Notes: generated by a model not told the origin, from the letters alone. DNA of 64,000 bases from Cristatella mucedo (GCA_009760855.2 WPIO01000026.1:4903001-4967000), one strand, 5' to 3'. Shown: positions 45,750-58,619, numbered from the stretch's first letter. Program-made: numbers and translations.

Positions 45750-46770
45750 ATTAATGAGCTAGTAAGCCAGCGGGTCGTCATAGTCATTTGACGTCACGCT
45801 TACATTGTGACCCATGTAATATTTACTTTTTGTACTACTACATTAGAGCAATAATGAGTGTCATATTAAAGAGTTAAACGTGGGTTAATTTTATAATATG
45901 CCTACGTAGATGCTACTTGCTCTCTTGTAGTCAAAATTGAACACACCTTACGGCGCCTGCTACTGGTAAGTGACGGACATGCGTGAATAGAACCTGCCAG
46001 TGATTCTTCACGGTGCTCACTATAAAATTAGTATAATTGTACAGATGGTCAGAACGTCTGTACGCTCCTTCCGTACAAACAACTCAATGCTGATTCTCTG
46101 CCCGGCGCTGATGAATACAATTAACGCAATTAAATGAAAGTTAGCTTTACAAGACCATTATTAAATATAATTTTAAAATAAGTTCATTTTTCCATGTACA
46201 CAGGTTTTGCTACAATAATTATGAACTACAAGCTTGGCAATAGCTGGGGCGGTCTTACCTGATTGGTCAAAGGAACGCACTCAGGACTGCCTATCTAACC
46301 AGAGCGGGATTTCTCCGGGATTTTTTACGGTTGTAGGCCGTTATCCTCATACAAACTGAGGTTTCCGCCCGCCACTGTGGCCCGGCGAGTTTTCCAGAAA
46401 TTAATTTGAAACAAAAAGTAGAGAAACGAGCAAATCTAAACGCACTTATTGCAGACAACCACGACAGAAACCAGCAAATGAGGAAGCCACTCAGAGCCAC
46501 AATGCTGAAACTCAACAAAGCATTCGCATACGAACAACTTTACAACGGGTAAAGACTGAAAAAGACGCCCAGGAGTTTTGCGCTATCAGAACTCAGCGAA
46601 TGCTTCACTAATGACAAGGTCAAAAATAGAAAGCTTCTGAAATTAAGATTCGATCACGTGACGAGTAAGGTCGCACGTGAACGGAGTCCTTGCCCGACAG
46701 TGGGCCGGGCCTACCAGCTGCACTGGGCTTACCGCTATGTCAGCGGACACTCAGGCCCACATTATATATA
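45750..46770 (+). mobile_element. Dispersed repeat, copy B
   Basis: Its first part resembles 3.72 kb (GTCATTTGACGTCACGC), its middle matches copy A, and its later part (TTTTTACGG.., CCCGGCGAGTTTTCC, AAAAAGACGCCCAGGAG, GGGCTTACCGCTATGTCAG) matches copy C at 4.05-4.53 kb. One element is implied, with short protein relics in its 3' half. Confidence 0.55.
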
Positions 46771-47279
46771 ATGCAGTATTAAAAATTTTCCGTAATTTTT
46801 CATAAATATAAGCTAGCAATAATAACAGTTAGAATTTGAATTTTGAACAGGGCTACGAAGAGAACGCAGTCGTTGCTTTCGTGGCGTATGCTGTAAAGTA
46901 GGAACGTCAATTGGTTAGTTATAACACCGAGTTATGCACTCGCCAAACTCCGTAACGATGTTTAGTACTCCAGCGCTGTGCAGGTGCTCAGTTGCGTAAA
47001 GTTGTTCCTGTACTCGAGCCCCAAAGTGCGAGGCTGACTACGCTTTTTTCATATTGTTGTTCCGATCAATGCATTCCTGCTGCTAGCCAGGTGGCTCTGA
47101 TAACGTGAGTTTAATCTCACGCTTACCCATAAGCAATTAATTAAAAAACAATCCTTCGCAGTTTGCAGACTGAATAGCGAGGTCACAGAAGGCGGAAGTG
47201 CGCACTGAGCGCTCTTTCGCCAAAACGATAGCGCACTACCCGGTTTGATTCTAACTCGTCAAAAATGCCCAGCTAGGTG

Positions 47280-49770
47280 ACGCGCCTTCGGGCTTTCACC
47301 GGCGCTCGCCGCCGTAAAACGTCGCCATAAAACGGAGCGGGCCGATGGCGAAAACTCGCGCCCCGCAAGGCTGTCGCCGCAGACGAGAACCGTCGGCTAT
47401 GCGCGTGCAAGAGCGCCAGAGAGCGACGAAGAGCCACTTTCGGACTGACGCTCCGCCCGAGCTGGCGCAGGCGGCCGAATAACGGCTACACAAGAGCGTT
47501 CGCGCGCACCGAATGCGAGCGCGCTCTCATCCCGCGGAGTCAGTGCGCTTCCGATGCGGCGCTTCCGATGCGCGCCTCGTCGCCATCACTCCGGCCGAAG
47601 AAAGCGACGCGTGCCGCGCGCAGCATCGAGCGCGCCAACCTGCTGCAAGCGCGCTGCGGCGGCTGCTGGGCTCGCGTATTTAGGCCGCGAAGTCCTCGAG
47701 CCGCTGCGAAACAAATGCCTCGGCTGTAGCCCCGAGCCTTTGAGTCGCGGCTAGCGGCTTGCGGGCGCAGCACCGAAGCGAGCAGGTATGCCGACGGGAG
47801 CGGAACGGGGCAGCAACAAAGCACGCCCAAACCTTTGGATTAACGAGTCCAAATCCGCAGCGCACAGGAGTCTATTAAAAAGCGACGGAGAGTCGCAGGC
47901 GTCCATCGTCGGTCATGGCGTCCAGCAGCTCTTTGCCAAGAGCGCCCCTCAGCTTCCGAACGGCTCAAAGCCTCCGGCACAACTGCCGCCGGCCTCAACG
48001 CCTAGAGCTCAACGTGACTGGCGCCTATTCACAAGACTTCAGCTTACGGACCGCCTAATCGTGGATTGTGACATTTGTGGTTCCTAGTCGTCCTAATTCA
48101 GGAACAACGATTAATGTTTCGCCATTCATAATCGCACCGACTCGAGCACTCCCCCTCGCGTTCCGTGACTGCGCCGTCCCTCCGCGAGCAGCGCGAACTC
48201 GAGGGCGCGATCCCGCGATCCGGGGCGGTCGGCCGCAGACGCTGCTGGTTTTTCTCGCGGCCGGTCTCGATCCGCCGCGCTGCAGCCCGAGAGACGCCGC
48301 GCGAGGCGACGACGCGCCTTCCGGCGGCTGCGCCCGCGCTTCCAGCAGCTCTCAGCTCGCGCCACTAGCGCTCCCGCACTAATGGCGCGAACTGAGAGCG
48401 GTCGCTTCTCTCGGGGCACAGCACGCGCCCGCTTCGCGCGGAGGGCGTCGGCGTTGCTCCGCCGCCGCGCGCTGCTTTTCGCGAGCGCGCCCGTTCGCTG
48501 CGCCCGTCCGCAAGCGGCGGCTCCTCACCGGCCGCCGCCGCCGAGCTTCCGCTCGCCGATTTAGTGCACGCGGAAGCTCGCGGCGGCCGTAGCTGCCGCT
48601 GCCTCGCCCGTCCCCCGGAGCGCGGCCGGAGCGCCGCTCGGCTGAGCGTCAGGGGTGCCGCAGCGTCCCGTTTGCCGAGCAGTGCCCGCACAGCCCAGCC
48701 TAACGGTCGCATCTCACCTTTGCGCCACCCCTGCGGGTGGCGCGCGCGGATGCGGTAGGAGCGGCGATCGCTCTCGCGCGACGCGCCGCCGCCACGCAGC
48801 GCGGCGGCCGTCACTCACCTGCACGCGGCTAGCTGCGCATTTCTTACTCGCTCGCGCGCCCAGGCGTTCGAGCACGGTCGCGAGGTTTTCGCGAAGGGTC
48901 CGCTCGCCGGTACCGAGACTGGCCGGAGACTCGCGAACTCACGAATCAACCAATCTGACCGGCCTTCAATCCGCCAATTAAACGCCGCCTTCACCCTCCG
49001 GCCGTAAATAGTAGTCTGGCGCCTAGCCCCCGGGGCTGGTTAGTGTCGGTCGATGCGATAGCCCGCGGATAATCAATACCTAAGGCCGCGGCGGCGCGAC
49101 GCTCGAAACAAGCGCCTCCGCGGGCGCGATCGCGACGTCGGGTGCCGGCGCCGCGACCGCCACGCTCGCTCGTCGGCCGCAGGCCGTCGGCGGCGGCGGC
49201 AGTTTGGCGCAGCCCGGCGTCCGGTGCTGTTTCTCGGAATGCCGTCGAGCGGAGAAGGTGACTTGAGACCGCGACGCGATCGCTGCCCCCGGTAGAACAA
49301 TGGAGCGCTGAAAGGCGCTTAAAACGTCTTTATTTTGGAATTACGAGCCGCGCTCCCTTCAATATTGGATGGTCGCTGAGCGCAGTCGAGCGCGGTTAAC
49401 AGCTCGTTTACGAGTGGCGCCCGCCGGGCGAAGCGTAACGCCTGAGCGGCGGCGCCGCGTAATGCCCCGTCGCTCTCATTTCGAAGTCGACAGTTGGCGG
49501 AATGCTGTAGCGCGCCAGGTGGCGTCCGTCCGGTAGCGCGCGACCCGGTCGCGGTCTTTTGAATGCGCTCGCCGCTCGGCTTGCCGCCGCGCGACGGTCG
49601 ACGGGTACCCAGCTGCTTGTCTTCCATCGTGTTGCTGCTACGATACCTGGGCCATCGTCGGCAGCAAAAGCAGCAGTGGCTTCGGCGCTTCGGCGATGGC
49701 GACAGGGGCCGGGAGGCGGGTTGGGGCGGCGCGCGCGGCTTAACCGTTAAGTCGCGCGGCTTAACCGTTT
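47280..49770. other. Large CpG-rich block
   Basis: About 2.5 kb, GC-rich and CpG-dense; Arg/Ala/Pro-rich frames on both strands are not recognisable. A CpG-island promoter is plausible but no exon is evident. A 17-bp block CGCGCGGCTTAACCGTT is tandemly duplicated near 49734-49770. Confidence 0.4.
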
Positions 49771-52690
49771 AGAACCATTTAGCCTCCGAGCTACCGTTCA
49801 GTGGCAGTTAAGTTCGGCGGGAATCTGTGGGGGGGGGGGGCGAGCAAAAGCGTCCCGCTTCATTTGCCGGGGACCTGCTGGAGCCAATCCGAAGAGCAGC
49901 GTGCAGCCAATTGCAGCGTAGCTCGAATCGGGTAGGTAGGAGCCAGGGAGTGGTGTGCGGAGGCATCGAGGTGAACGCCGCGCCCTGCCATGCCGCAATG
50001 AGCCCGACGACGTCGGTGAGAGCCAACGAAGGCCAGCGTGCAGTGAGCAGGGGTCTGCAAGGCACAGGAAGGCTTTGGGAGCTGCTGGCGGCGGCGGCGG
50101 CGATGGCGGTGGTGGCGGCGAAGGACATTGCCGAACTCTGTCGGGCGCGGATGTAGGTTGATACAATAAGCTATGAATACCGCGAAGCACCGACTTGGGT
50201 GATTGCATACATTTACGTACTTTAGCGCGTGAGAGTGACAGATTGCCAAGCTATCGTTAGTTTTTTACTCGCACCGCGAATGCTAATTTTCCTCGATTCC
50301 ACGCCAAACTAACCAAGCATTAGCATCTGCGAGACAGCTGAAAGAAGTGTAGCCCGTGAACTTTAACCTCGCGCGAGCCGCGAAAGCGGGATGGAATACA
50401 ATCTTGCCGCCACTCTCCAGCCCGCGCGCGCTCTTTTTCTCGCCGTGCGGAGTGGGAGTTTGAAGAGTCGATCGTTTACGTAAACTGCTGCTGCTGCAAG
50501 ACTGCTTCGCAGTCGAAGCCAGTGCTTGCCCGGAACTCTCAAAGACCCAACTGGCCCACTTTCGCCTCTTTTGACCGCTGACAAAGACTTGAGCTTAGAA
50601 TCGGCTGCCGCTTCGGCCTCCGCGGCGCAAAAGCTGAAAAAACGCGCACTTTAGAAATGCCCGCGATATTTCACGCGGCCTCAATAGGACGCCGGATAGT
50701 AATTTAGATAAGAAGATAAGTGTACAACTTGTCTGGGTAAGACCGAAGCAAGCTTGCTCTGGCCAAGCGCGCAAGAGCCTCGCGAAAGCTCGATGGTCGG
50801 CCGTTGGCTTGCGCTCCTAAAAACATTTTAGCTGTTACCGCCCGCCAGATGTTGTGCCACAGATTGACGAACGAAAAGTGAGCGAGTTGTCTCTCGTGGC
50901 TCGTTGCAGCCTTCGCACGCCCTCGTCCGGCAGCACAGAGTGCGCACGACAGCATCTCGCTCGCGTTGTCGGCAGCTAGTGACGTATGCCACCGACCGCT
51001 ATGCATCGAGCGTATTTATGCCTGGCAAAATTAATGGCCCGCGGGGGGCGGGGCGTGAGAGCAATGAGAGGGGCCCCCCATCGCGCCATCATCGACGCGA
51101 TGAGCTGAGGAGCTATTCTCACTGACCGCGCGTCAAGAGATCACGCAGCAGCGCACTCCAGTGGCAAATCCTGTTTCAAGCGCTAACCTCGCGCGTCAAG
51201 AGATCGCCGCGCGCTCGACTGTTTTAAGTGCCGTCCTTCTGAATTGAAATGAATAGGAACTGTTTATGTCATCGACTGAGATTAGTCAGCGAAAGCCGAC
51301 CCCACTCGCGTGAATGTTCAGTAGTTGCACTTTGGGCTTCGAACTAGTTCTAGCTGTACATAGCTATGGCTGGGGCTGCATGCTCTCTCTGCTCCATCCT
51401 ATTAGGCTGACGAAGAGATTGTTCCTCGCTAAGGACAAGGGCTTGCTACGTTAAAGGTGTGCGCACTCTTTATTGCCACCGCATCCTGCTACCTTCGGCG
51501 GCCGCGTGCGTGGATCGGAGCTGCGCCTGCAACTCGTAAGCCCTAAGCTTCGTAGCTCAGGCTTCGCCGCCGTTTGTCAGGCGCCGACGAGGACTAGTGC
51601 TGTACGAGCGCTGGGTTGGTTTGTACTTTTTCTCCAGCGTTTCGATGCGCCTACGGCCATTTTTAAAACCGCGGCTTTGCCCGTCAGTGCGCTCCTGAAT
51701 AAAGATAGAGCAAATTCTGCACTGATAGGCAATCCAATGCTCAAATAGTTGTATTGTGAGTTAGAGGATGAGCTACAACCGCGAAGGCCACACACTACTC
51801 TCGGCTTTTTTTTACAAGGACTGTCGCCTCCATACTATCAAAAGTGCGTCCGCGCGCCAGCGATTGAGACGTAGCAAAGGAGTTACGCTGATATAGTACA
51901 TAATGTCGACGTGGCAGTTCTAGTGGAATCTCATGGAGACACAGCGCAGACGTGAGCGGTCACCGAGACTCGGTGCTTATTTCTCTCAACGCGTACACAT
52001 ATGAGAGCGTGATGAATCACCGCAGCTAAGTTAAGAAACATAACGTACACCAGTGGCCTGACGCTGCGCTACGTCAATGGCTTAACTATCGGCCACAGGT
52101 GAGCCATACATTAGCTTCAGACCGCTGCACTAATTACAGCAGCAGAAGCAGCAGGCGCACACAACAAAGCATCCGACCATATATGGATTGTGTTTCAAGA
52201 CAATACCAAGGTTTATATCTGGTACAATGAGTAGATACAGCATTGGGCCGATACTAGCAGAATATTTGGATTGATTGAAACCGGATTTCCGGTGACCGAC
52301 ACCATTTAGGCGTATGGCCCGGAAGATTGGAGCTTTCTGGTGCTTGTCAGCTTATTCTAGAATGTTCCGTCAGCTTCGTGGTCTTATCAGGAATAAAAAA
52401 AAGGCAGCCCGCTTGTGGCCACCGGTGCCTCGCGAACTTTCGCCTTTATTAGTGAATGAAGGTGGATGCTTACAAAAACAATGCCGGCGGCAGAGCAAAC
52501 AGGATGAGCTTGCTTTTTCTACAGAGAGAGTATGTATCGGCAGCGAGGCTACGTTGCGAAATTATAGCTATCAATCCTTAGGCAAGGAAGTGTACGTCCG
52601 TATAACTCGCAGACTCTTCGATGTTTCTGGAGATCTTCGAAGGACTATCAAGCTCAGTGGTCCACAATCCACTTTTGGTTAAAAAAAAGA
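49770..52690. other. Anonymous sequence
   Basis: GC-rich at the start, moderate later. A G12 run lies at about 49829-49840, short GGC runs at about 50090, and a repeated CGCGCGTCAAGAGATC at about 51127 and 51191. No gene recognised. Confidence 0.45.
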
Positions 52691-52845
52691 GGAAAGTAAG
52701 CTTATTTAACAGCCTCATTGATGTAGAGCGGTAGAAGAGCCTTCACCTAGGCCATCGCCACCGCTTGCAATGGACAATCAGGGCTCGAATTCCTCCCACG
52801 ACCTGGGTCGGGATCATCCACCTGAGCCAAGACTCGACGGCAAGG
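52690..52845 (-). mobile_element. SINE-2
   Basis: Minus strand: GTCGAGTCTTGGCTCAGGTG head, GACCCAGGTCGTGGGAGG then AATTCGAGCCC (B box), CATTGCAAGCGGTGGCGATG, GAAGGCTCTTCTACCGC and GAGGCTGTTAAATAAG tail. Confidence 0.75.
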
Positions 52846-53059
52846 GTACTCAACGATTCAGGTTCGGTTATCTAAAATCCGAAAATAACTGAAGGTCGTC
52901 GCATTCGGAGGCACCGGCCGAAATATATATTTCCTCGCTCGGCCAGCAGCAGCAGCAGCAGCGCGCTCGGGGCGGCTATGCTCCCAGCGGCGCAGCTGCG
53001 GCTTCAGTGGCGTTCAACTCCTCAGCAAGAGCCGCGCTGCACGCTGCTCTCAGCGCTGC

Positions 53060-53205
53060 CCTGCCCGCTCGATCTCAATCCGGGCGCTACGCACGCGCCG
53101 TAGGGATTGAGCCCACGACTTTCGCTTTGTGCTCTGACAGCGCTGCCCGCTCTCCGGACGCACGAGCTGCACGAGTCAATCGCTTTCTCGCTCTTCGTCG
53201 GAGCT
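53060..53205 (-). mobile_element. SINE-1 remnant (diverged)
   Basis: Inverted: TCTCAATCCGGGCGCTACGC (tail) followed by ATTGAGCCCACGACTTTCGC (B-box side) and CTGCACGAGTCAATCGC (head). Same order as other SINE-1 copies, with many substitutions. Confidence 0.5.
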
Positions 53206-53249
53206 CTCACCGGGCCCGTGTATCGTTTCAATGGCGCGTGCCCGGAGGC

Positions 53250-53930
<681 letters not shown>

Positions 53931-54039
53931 GCGACCGCATCTGGCGGTCGCTACTACCACGCCTTCGTGCACGACACGCTGCGTGCAGCTCGGACGCTGA
54001 GTGGCAGAAGGCCCTGGGGTTTGGCCACCGGTAAGCGTT

Positions 54040-54330
54040 TTAATGTAATGTAATGTAATGTATCTCCGTCTGTAACTCCACAAAGTCATAAAGACCAGGT
54101 GGGTGTTACGCAGGAGAGTTTTGTAAAGCGAACTCATAGCCTAAGCGGCTTTCGGTACGCATTCGGTAGGCAACAGACTTCGTCTCACGCAACAAAGAGA
54201 AAGTGGGAAGCATAGCAGAGTCAGGAGAGCAGTTAAGGTAGTGAGTAGCATGGAAGTAGCAGCTCAGGACCGCTGAAAAGGATGAGCTATAGTCGGCAGT
54301 TGGAGAGTAGATGGTCGTTGCGTAAGATTT
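54040..54330 (-). mobile_element. LINE-B 3' end
   Basis: Starts with several AATGT repeats and ATGTATCTCCGTCTGTAACT, then the CACGCAACAAAGAGAAAGTG block, ending about ATGGTCGTTGCGTAAG. Confidence 0.8.
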
Positions 54331-54479
54331 TTTTTTCTTTGTGTTAAATTGTGAATCTTATTAGAAAATGCTAGCTATAAGCACGGTACTGAAAGTGAAC
54401 GAACAAAGTCGGGTCGGTAATTTAGGAATAAGGCAATAACAATACGATAATTTCATATTCATCTACAAGCAAGTTAACC

Positions 54480-54830
54480 AAAACCCGAGAGAGCGAGAGA
54501 GAGACAGAGAGAGTATAACCATTAAAAGAAGTGAACTACGCACAAAGCTCCGAGGTACATCAATGGTTCCTCGGATGGTCTCTGTCTGATGTCAATCTAA
54601 TGTTGGAAGGATGAATTTGAAAAACGGTTAAAGCAGCTGGCAGCCCATTTCACGTCGGCCGATTTCGCTTTTTGTCCACTTGCAATGAGCTTAAAGTAGC
54701 CCATCAGCAAATGTTGAGTGAGCGTTTGAGTACCTCAATGTCATATGTGAGTTCGGAAAGTTTGCAAATAAGAAAGGCACAACGTTTTGCTAGCTCAACA
54801 GCATACAAAATTTAGTCATGAATAAGCCCC
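54480..54830 (-). mobile_element. LINE RT fragment (diverged)
   Basis: GAGTATAACCATTAAAAG, GCTCCGAGGTACATCAATGG and TCCTCGGATGGTCTCTGT align with the 22.55-22.64 kb segment that encodes GVPQGTVLGPVLFMVY in the large LINE-A. Confidence 0.5.
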
Positions 54831-55049
54831 CTCCGATGTATAAGCTCCAGATTTGTTTAACCATTTTTGAATCAATTAATAAAACGACTTTGCACAAAGT
54901 CGTTTTATGTTCCTAATAGTTTGCAGGAATGGTCATGCAATCAACAGTTTGACCATGCAAACCCAGCTCCACCATTAACCCTTCGCTCGCTGTACAATGG
55001 GCAGCATTGCCGATGCGGATTTTCACTCGTCAAAAATGGTAAGCTGCCA

Positions 55050-55180
55050 TTGATTGGTCCAGCGGTTAAGGCGCTCGCCCCGGCCAAGGTCTGGCTGAGG
55101 TCGTGGGCTCGAGCCCCGAGGCATATGTAAAGCGCCTGAATAGAGATTAAGTTCTCTTGGGGCGCTATACAAATCAATTA
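55050..55180 (+). mobile_element. SINE-1 (best-preserved copy)
   Basis: Head TTGGTCCAGCGGTTAAGGCG (A box) and GTGGGCTCGAGCCCC (B box, about 55102-55116) are spaced as in tRNA. Then comes TGTAAAGCGCCTGAATAGAG, GTTCTCTTGGGGCGCTATAC, the tail shared with LINE-A, ending in an A/T-rich tract. Confidence 0.85.
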
Positions 55181-55815
55181 TATAAATTATATATATATAA
55201 TATTTCTTTATTTTTTTGGCTCAAACGCTTTTTCACTTCAGAATGTCTTAGGACTAAAAGAGCACTGAACGCTCGGTGTCGAAGGTAATGCCGGAGAGAA
55301 TTTAAGCGACAGTAATATCTGGAAAATATTCTTAGCTTCTCCTCAAGCCTCAGGAACGCCTTTGTATGTAATGTAATGTATCTCCGTCTGTAACTCCACC
55401 AAGTCATAAAGACCAAGTGGGGTGTTACGTAGGAGAGTTTTGTATAGCGCACTCACAGCCTGAGCGGCTTTTTCAGTACGCATTCGGTAGCCAACAGACT
55501 TCGCCTCACGCAACAAAGAGAAAGTGGGAAGCATAGCAGAGTCAGGAGAGCAGTTGAGGTAGTTGTGGTTATATTTAATTGATGACACTGCCCCTGATCG
55601 CTGTACGAGTGGGCTGTGACACTCGTACAGCGGACTCGTACTCGTACAGATGTGGTAAGCAGCCGGGCCGTGCGATTAGTGGTTGTTTTGCCAAGGGAGT
55701 CGGGGGGGACTCCGGTGGGCGAAAGGGGCGAGGAGGGAGAGTTGTGCTTCGCCTGCTCCGTGTGGAGGTGGAATGGAATAAACTGGTGGTGTTGCACGTT
55801 GGCTAGCGTTCTGCG

Positions 55816-55945
55816 CCCGAAGACGCGGCGGCAGCGGCGCGGCGGAACCGCAGCGGCGGCGGCGGCGCCCGAAGAGACGCTTCGGCGGCGGCGCCCGAAG
55901 ACGCGGCGGCGGCGGCGGCGGCGCCCGGAGACGCGGTGGTGGCTT
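55816..55945. repeat. GC-rich imperfect tandem repeat (CGCCCGAAGACGCGGCGGC-like)
   Basis: Several degenerate copies of a unit of roughly 20 bp mixed with GGC runs, at the start of the internal region of the LTR-type element. Confidence 0.75.
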
Positions 55946-56038
55946 GCGAAGTGGTGGTGGCGTGGGATGCACCATTGAGCTTCGAGGCTGTGCCGCCCGA
56001 CGAGGCGCCAGCGGCGGGAAAATGTGGCCCCGCGACGC

Positions 56039-56323
56039 ATGAACGCAGCCGGCTTGTTTCCACAGGCCGTGCGGTCGCTCGCCTCCTCCGAGCATCCGTT
56101 ACTTAGCCTCATAATTAAGTGGACAGTTACTGCTCCGGCGGAAAGAGTTGGCATTGAAATTGATGGAATCCGCCGCCACCTAGCGGACATCAGACCAGTA
56201 CCGATCGCTAACGAACTCCTTGATGCACACTTCGATGCTGGCCCTGGTAGTATGGCCAGAGCAGACGAGCGAAAGCAGACAGCTACGGCCAAGATGTGGG
56301 CTGAGACCGCCGGCGCGCTATGA
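56039..56323 (+). CDS. Small unrecognised ORF inside the LTR-type element (94 aa)
   Basis: ATG at 56039 begins MNAAGLFPQAVRSL; it continues with IIKWTVTAPAERVGIEIDGI and ends ETAGAL, TGA at 56321-56323. Composition is balanced rather than low-complexity, unlike the GGC-rich sequence before it. It might be a remnant gag-like or captured exon; I recognise no domain. Confidence 0.2.
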   Translation: MNAAGLFPQAVRSLASSEHPLLSLIIKWTVTAPAERVGIEIDGIRRHLADIRPVPIANELLDAHFDAGPGSMARADERKQTATAKMWAETAGAL

Positions 56324-57289
56324 CTATGTGCTTAATGTTTAGCCTTCTCGTCGTCTAAGCAGTGGAGAAGAACAGCTGCTTGCTGCTCTTGCTACGTCGT
56401 TAATTGATCTCCAGATCAGGCGGGCAGCCGGGCCGTGCGATTAGTGGTTGTTTTGCCAAGGGAGTCGGCGGGGGAGGGGGGGGGACTCCGATGGGCGAAA
56501 GGGGCGAGGAGGGAGAGTTGTGCTTCGCCCTGCTCCGTGTGGAGGTGGAATAAACTGGTGGTGTGGCACACGTCGGCTAGCGTTCTGTGCCATTCGCGAC
56601 GATAATTCAGACCACAGTAGTGAGTAGCATAGAAATAGCAGCTCAGGACCGCTGAAAAGAATGTGCCATAGTCGGCAGTTGGAGAGCAGTTGTCGTTCGG
56701 TAAGAATTGTGGAAGCGAGTTCCACAGTCTAGGACCTGCAGAGCTAAAGCTTCTGTCGCCAACTGTCTTTAAGCGGAGGAATGGGACAGCTAATTTATTG
56801 TCTACACAGGACCTGAGGGCGCGAACAGGCTGAAACTGATGCAGCAGTTCAGCTACGTATGAAGGAGCCAAGCCGTGGCGGGCCTTGTGGGTCAGCATAA
56901 GAACTTTGCTCTGTATCCTTTGCTCAACCGGCAACCATCCTAGCTCTTTCAGCAAAAGAGACACGTGCTCAAACCGCTGGGACTTGAAGACTAGCCTTGC
57001 AGCCATATTCATAGTCCGCTGTAGTGGCATAATAGCTTTCTTTTGCAGCCCAGCCAATAAGGAATTGCAATAATCAAGCCGAGACAGAACTAAGGAGGTA
57101 GCAAATTTTTTACAAGCAACTGTGGCAGAGAGCTCCTAATCTTGGATAGGGATCGGATGTGTTGGCTAGCTGTAGAGGCAGTCTTCTGAATGAAGCTTTT
57201 AAAATTGAGGCAGTTGTCGAAAACGACACCTAAATTTCTAGCACGTGGTGATGGTCGCACAATAGCATCACCTTACGTCACGCCTATGC

Positions 57290-58600
57290 CAGAACCAGCT
57301 GCGGGTCTCACTTGACTCGACAACGAGGTTCGATCGCGAGCCTTCACCCGCCGCCGTCGCCAGACAGCCAGTCTCCACGAAGCCGATTCGCCCAGCGAAA
57401 GATGCCGGCGATCGGCTGCGCCGGTTGAGTCGCAGCGGTGCCACTATCGGCGCTGAAAACCTCCCTTGCGGGTCGCAAGGCTGGCCGAGGCTAGGTAGGA
57501 CCTCTCGGGCGGCAGCGCTCGCGGAAAGGCGTCTCGATGAGTCGCTCCCAGCTCGAGGCCGTTTCGTTCACTGTCGCCACGGGATGTTGATGTGTTTTCC
57601 CATTTCCAGCGAAGACTTCAGCTTTTGGCCGCTTTTGACCTGTCCAGCCTCTCGCTCGATGACACGCGACTCGGCCAAGCGTCGGGCTTTACTGGAACAG
57701 TTACTCGCTTCGTCACCCAGTCAGGCAAGCGGCACGAGCGGCGCGGGCAGCGGCAGCAGGCTCCCTCGTGCGGGCAGCGGAGAGAGTTTGCCATCCTGCC
57801 GGAAGGATGCGGTGGGCGGGGCGGGGGCGGGCTGCTCTTCCCGCCCGTCTTTCTAGAGATGGATCCTCAATAGGCCCTTAAGCTCGTTTCGCGCTGCAGA
57901 CTCGCGTATGTGCATCTGGCTTTATGTGGGCTGATTGAACAATTACGGCTCACGCAGCCGGATAACTGCGTCGGCCTGCCCCATCCAGTGTAATTCCGAC
58001 ATCCAGTGTAATTCCGACGCGGCTGAGCGCTGAGATAATTGTGCACTGAACACACGTTCACTTACCGCGTTTAATAAAATTTTAAATATTGGCTCCGCTG
58101 TCATCCCATTTCTGTAGCACTGGATGCTGCTGTGGGATATTGCAGCACTTTGCTAGCTAGAAAACAAGAAAGTAGTACGTGACGTGGCGCCCACGGGAAA
58201 TGGACCCGGCCATCTACGCAATGAGATGCGACCCCAGCCCTCACCATCAATTTCGACTAACCGCCCTGTAGAGGAGCCAACTTTCCGGACTGTGCTGATT
58301 CGCAGCAAGATTCAGCACCGGGAAGCCGCGAATCGCTTCCAAGGGAGCCAAACGGCTGGCCAGTGCAGCCAAATGGCCTCCCGTCGTCTCGCCTCTGCTG
58401 CGCGAGGCTCGCTAAGACTTTAATGGGCTATCGCAATAGCGCTCCGAGCGAACTAGCTACATCTTTATCCGAGAGCTGTGCACATGCTGAAAAAGATACG
58501 AAGAATTTCAGCAAGAAAAAAGCACGCCATCAACAGCACGGACCAAATGCGGCGAGGAGCACGTAGGTTTTTACCTTCTTTTTAAAATGCCGTTATGGCG
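57290..58600. other. Anonymous sequence, CpG-rich at 57.33-57.86 kb
   Basis: No repeat or coding match recognised. Overlapping frames of 93-143 codons in the CpG-rich part have no domain. CATCCAGTGTAATTCCGA is duplicated in tandem near 57981-58019. Confidence 0.4.
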
Positions 58601-58619
58601 TGAATGTGGCTACGGCCAA

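Larger units (their letters stand above)
55564..56616 (+). mobile_element. LTR-type non-autonomous element with 5-bp target duplication
   Basis: Ends are TGTGGT and ACCACA, flanked by GTAGT on both sides (55559-55563 and 56617-56621). Two LTR-like stretches, about 55564-55818 and 56400-56616, share GCAGCCGGGCCGTGCGATTA, TTTTGCCAAGGGAGTCG and AATAAACTGGTGGTG. AATAAA would fit a poly(A) signal in the repeat. Neither is complete: the first lacks the 3' terminus and the second lacks about 70 bp at its 5' side. No protease, RT or integrase is present. A related single copy lies at 62190. TRIM-like is the best description. Confidence 0.7.
55365..57285 (-). mobile_element. LINE-B, RT C-terminus to 3' end, split by an LTR-type element
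   Basis: The 3' part is 55365-55563 and the 5' part 56617-57285, joined exactly if the insert and one GTAGT copy are removed. The 5' part translates to KKAIMPLQRTMNMAARLVF, LLLKELGWLPVEQRIQSKVL, AVPFLRLKTVGDRSFSSAGP and RLWNSLPQFL, the LINE-B C-terminus. It is truncated 5' of this. Confidence 0.85.

Noticed and set aside
55564-56616. Complete LTR retrotransposon or endogenous retrovirus
   Set aside because: No protease, RT, RNase H or integrase between the LTR-like parts, and the internal region is only about 0.6 kb.
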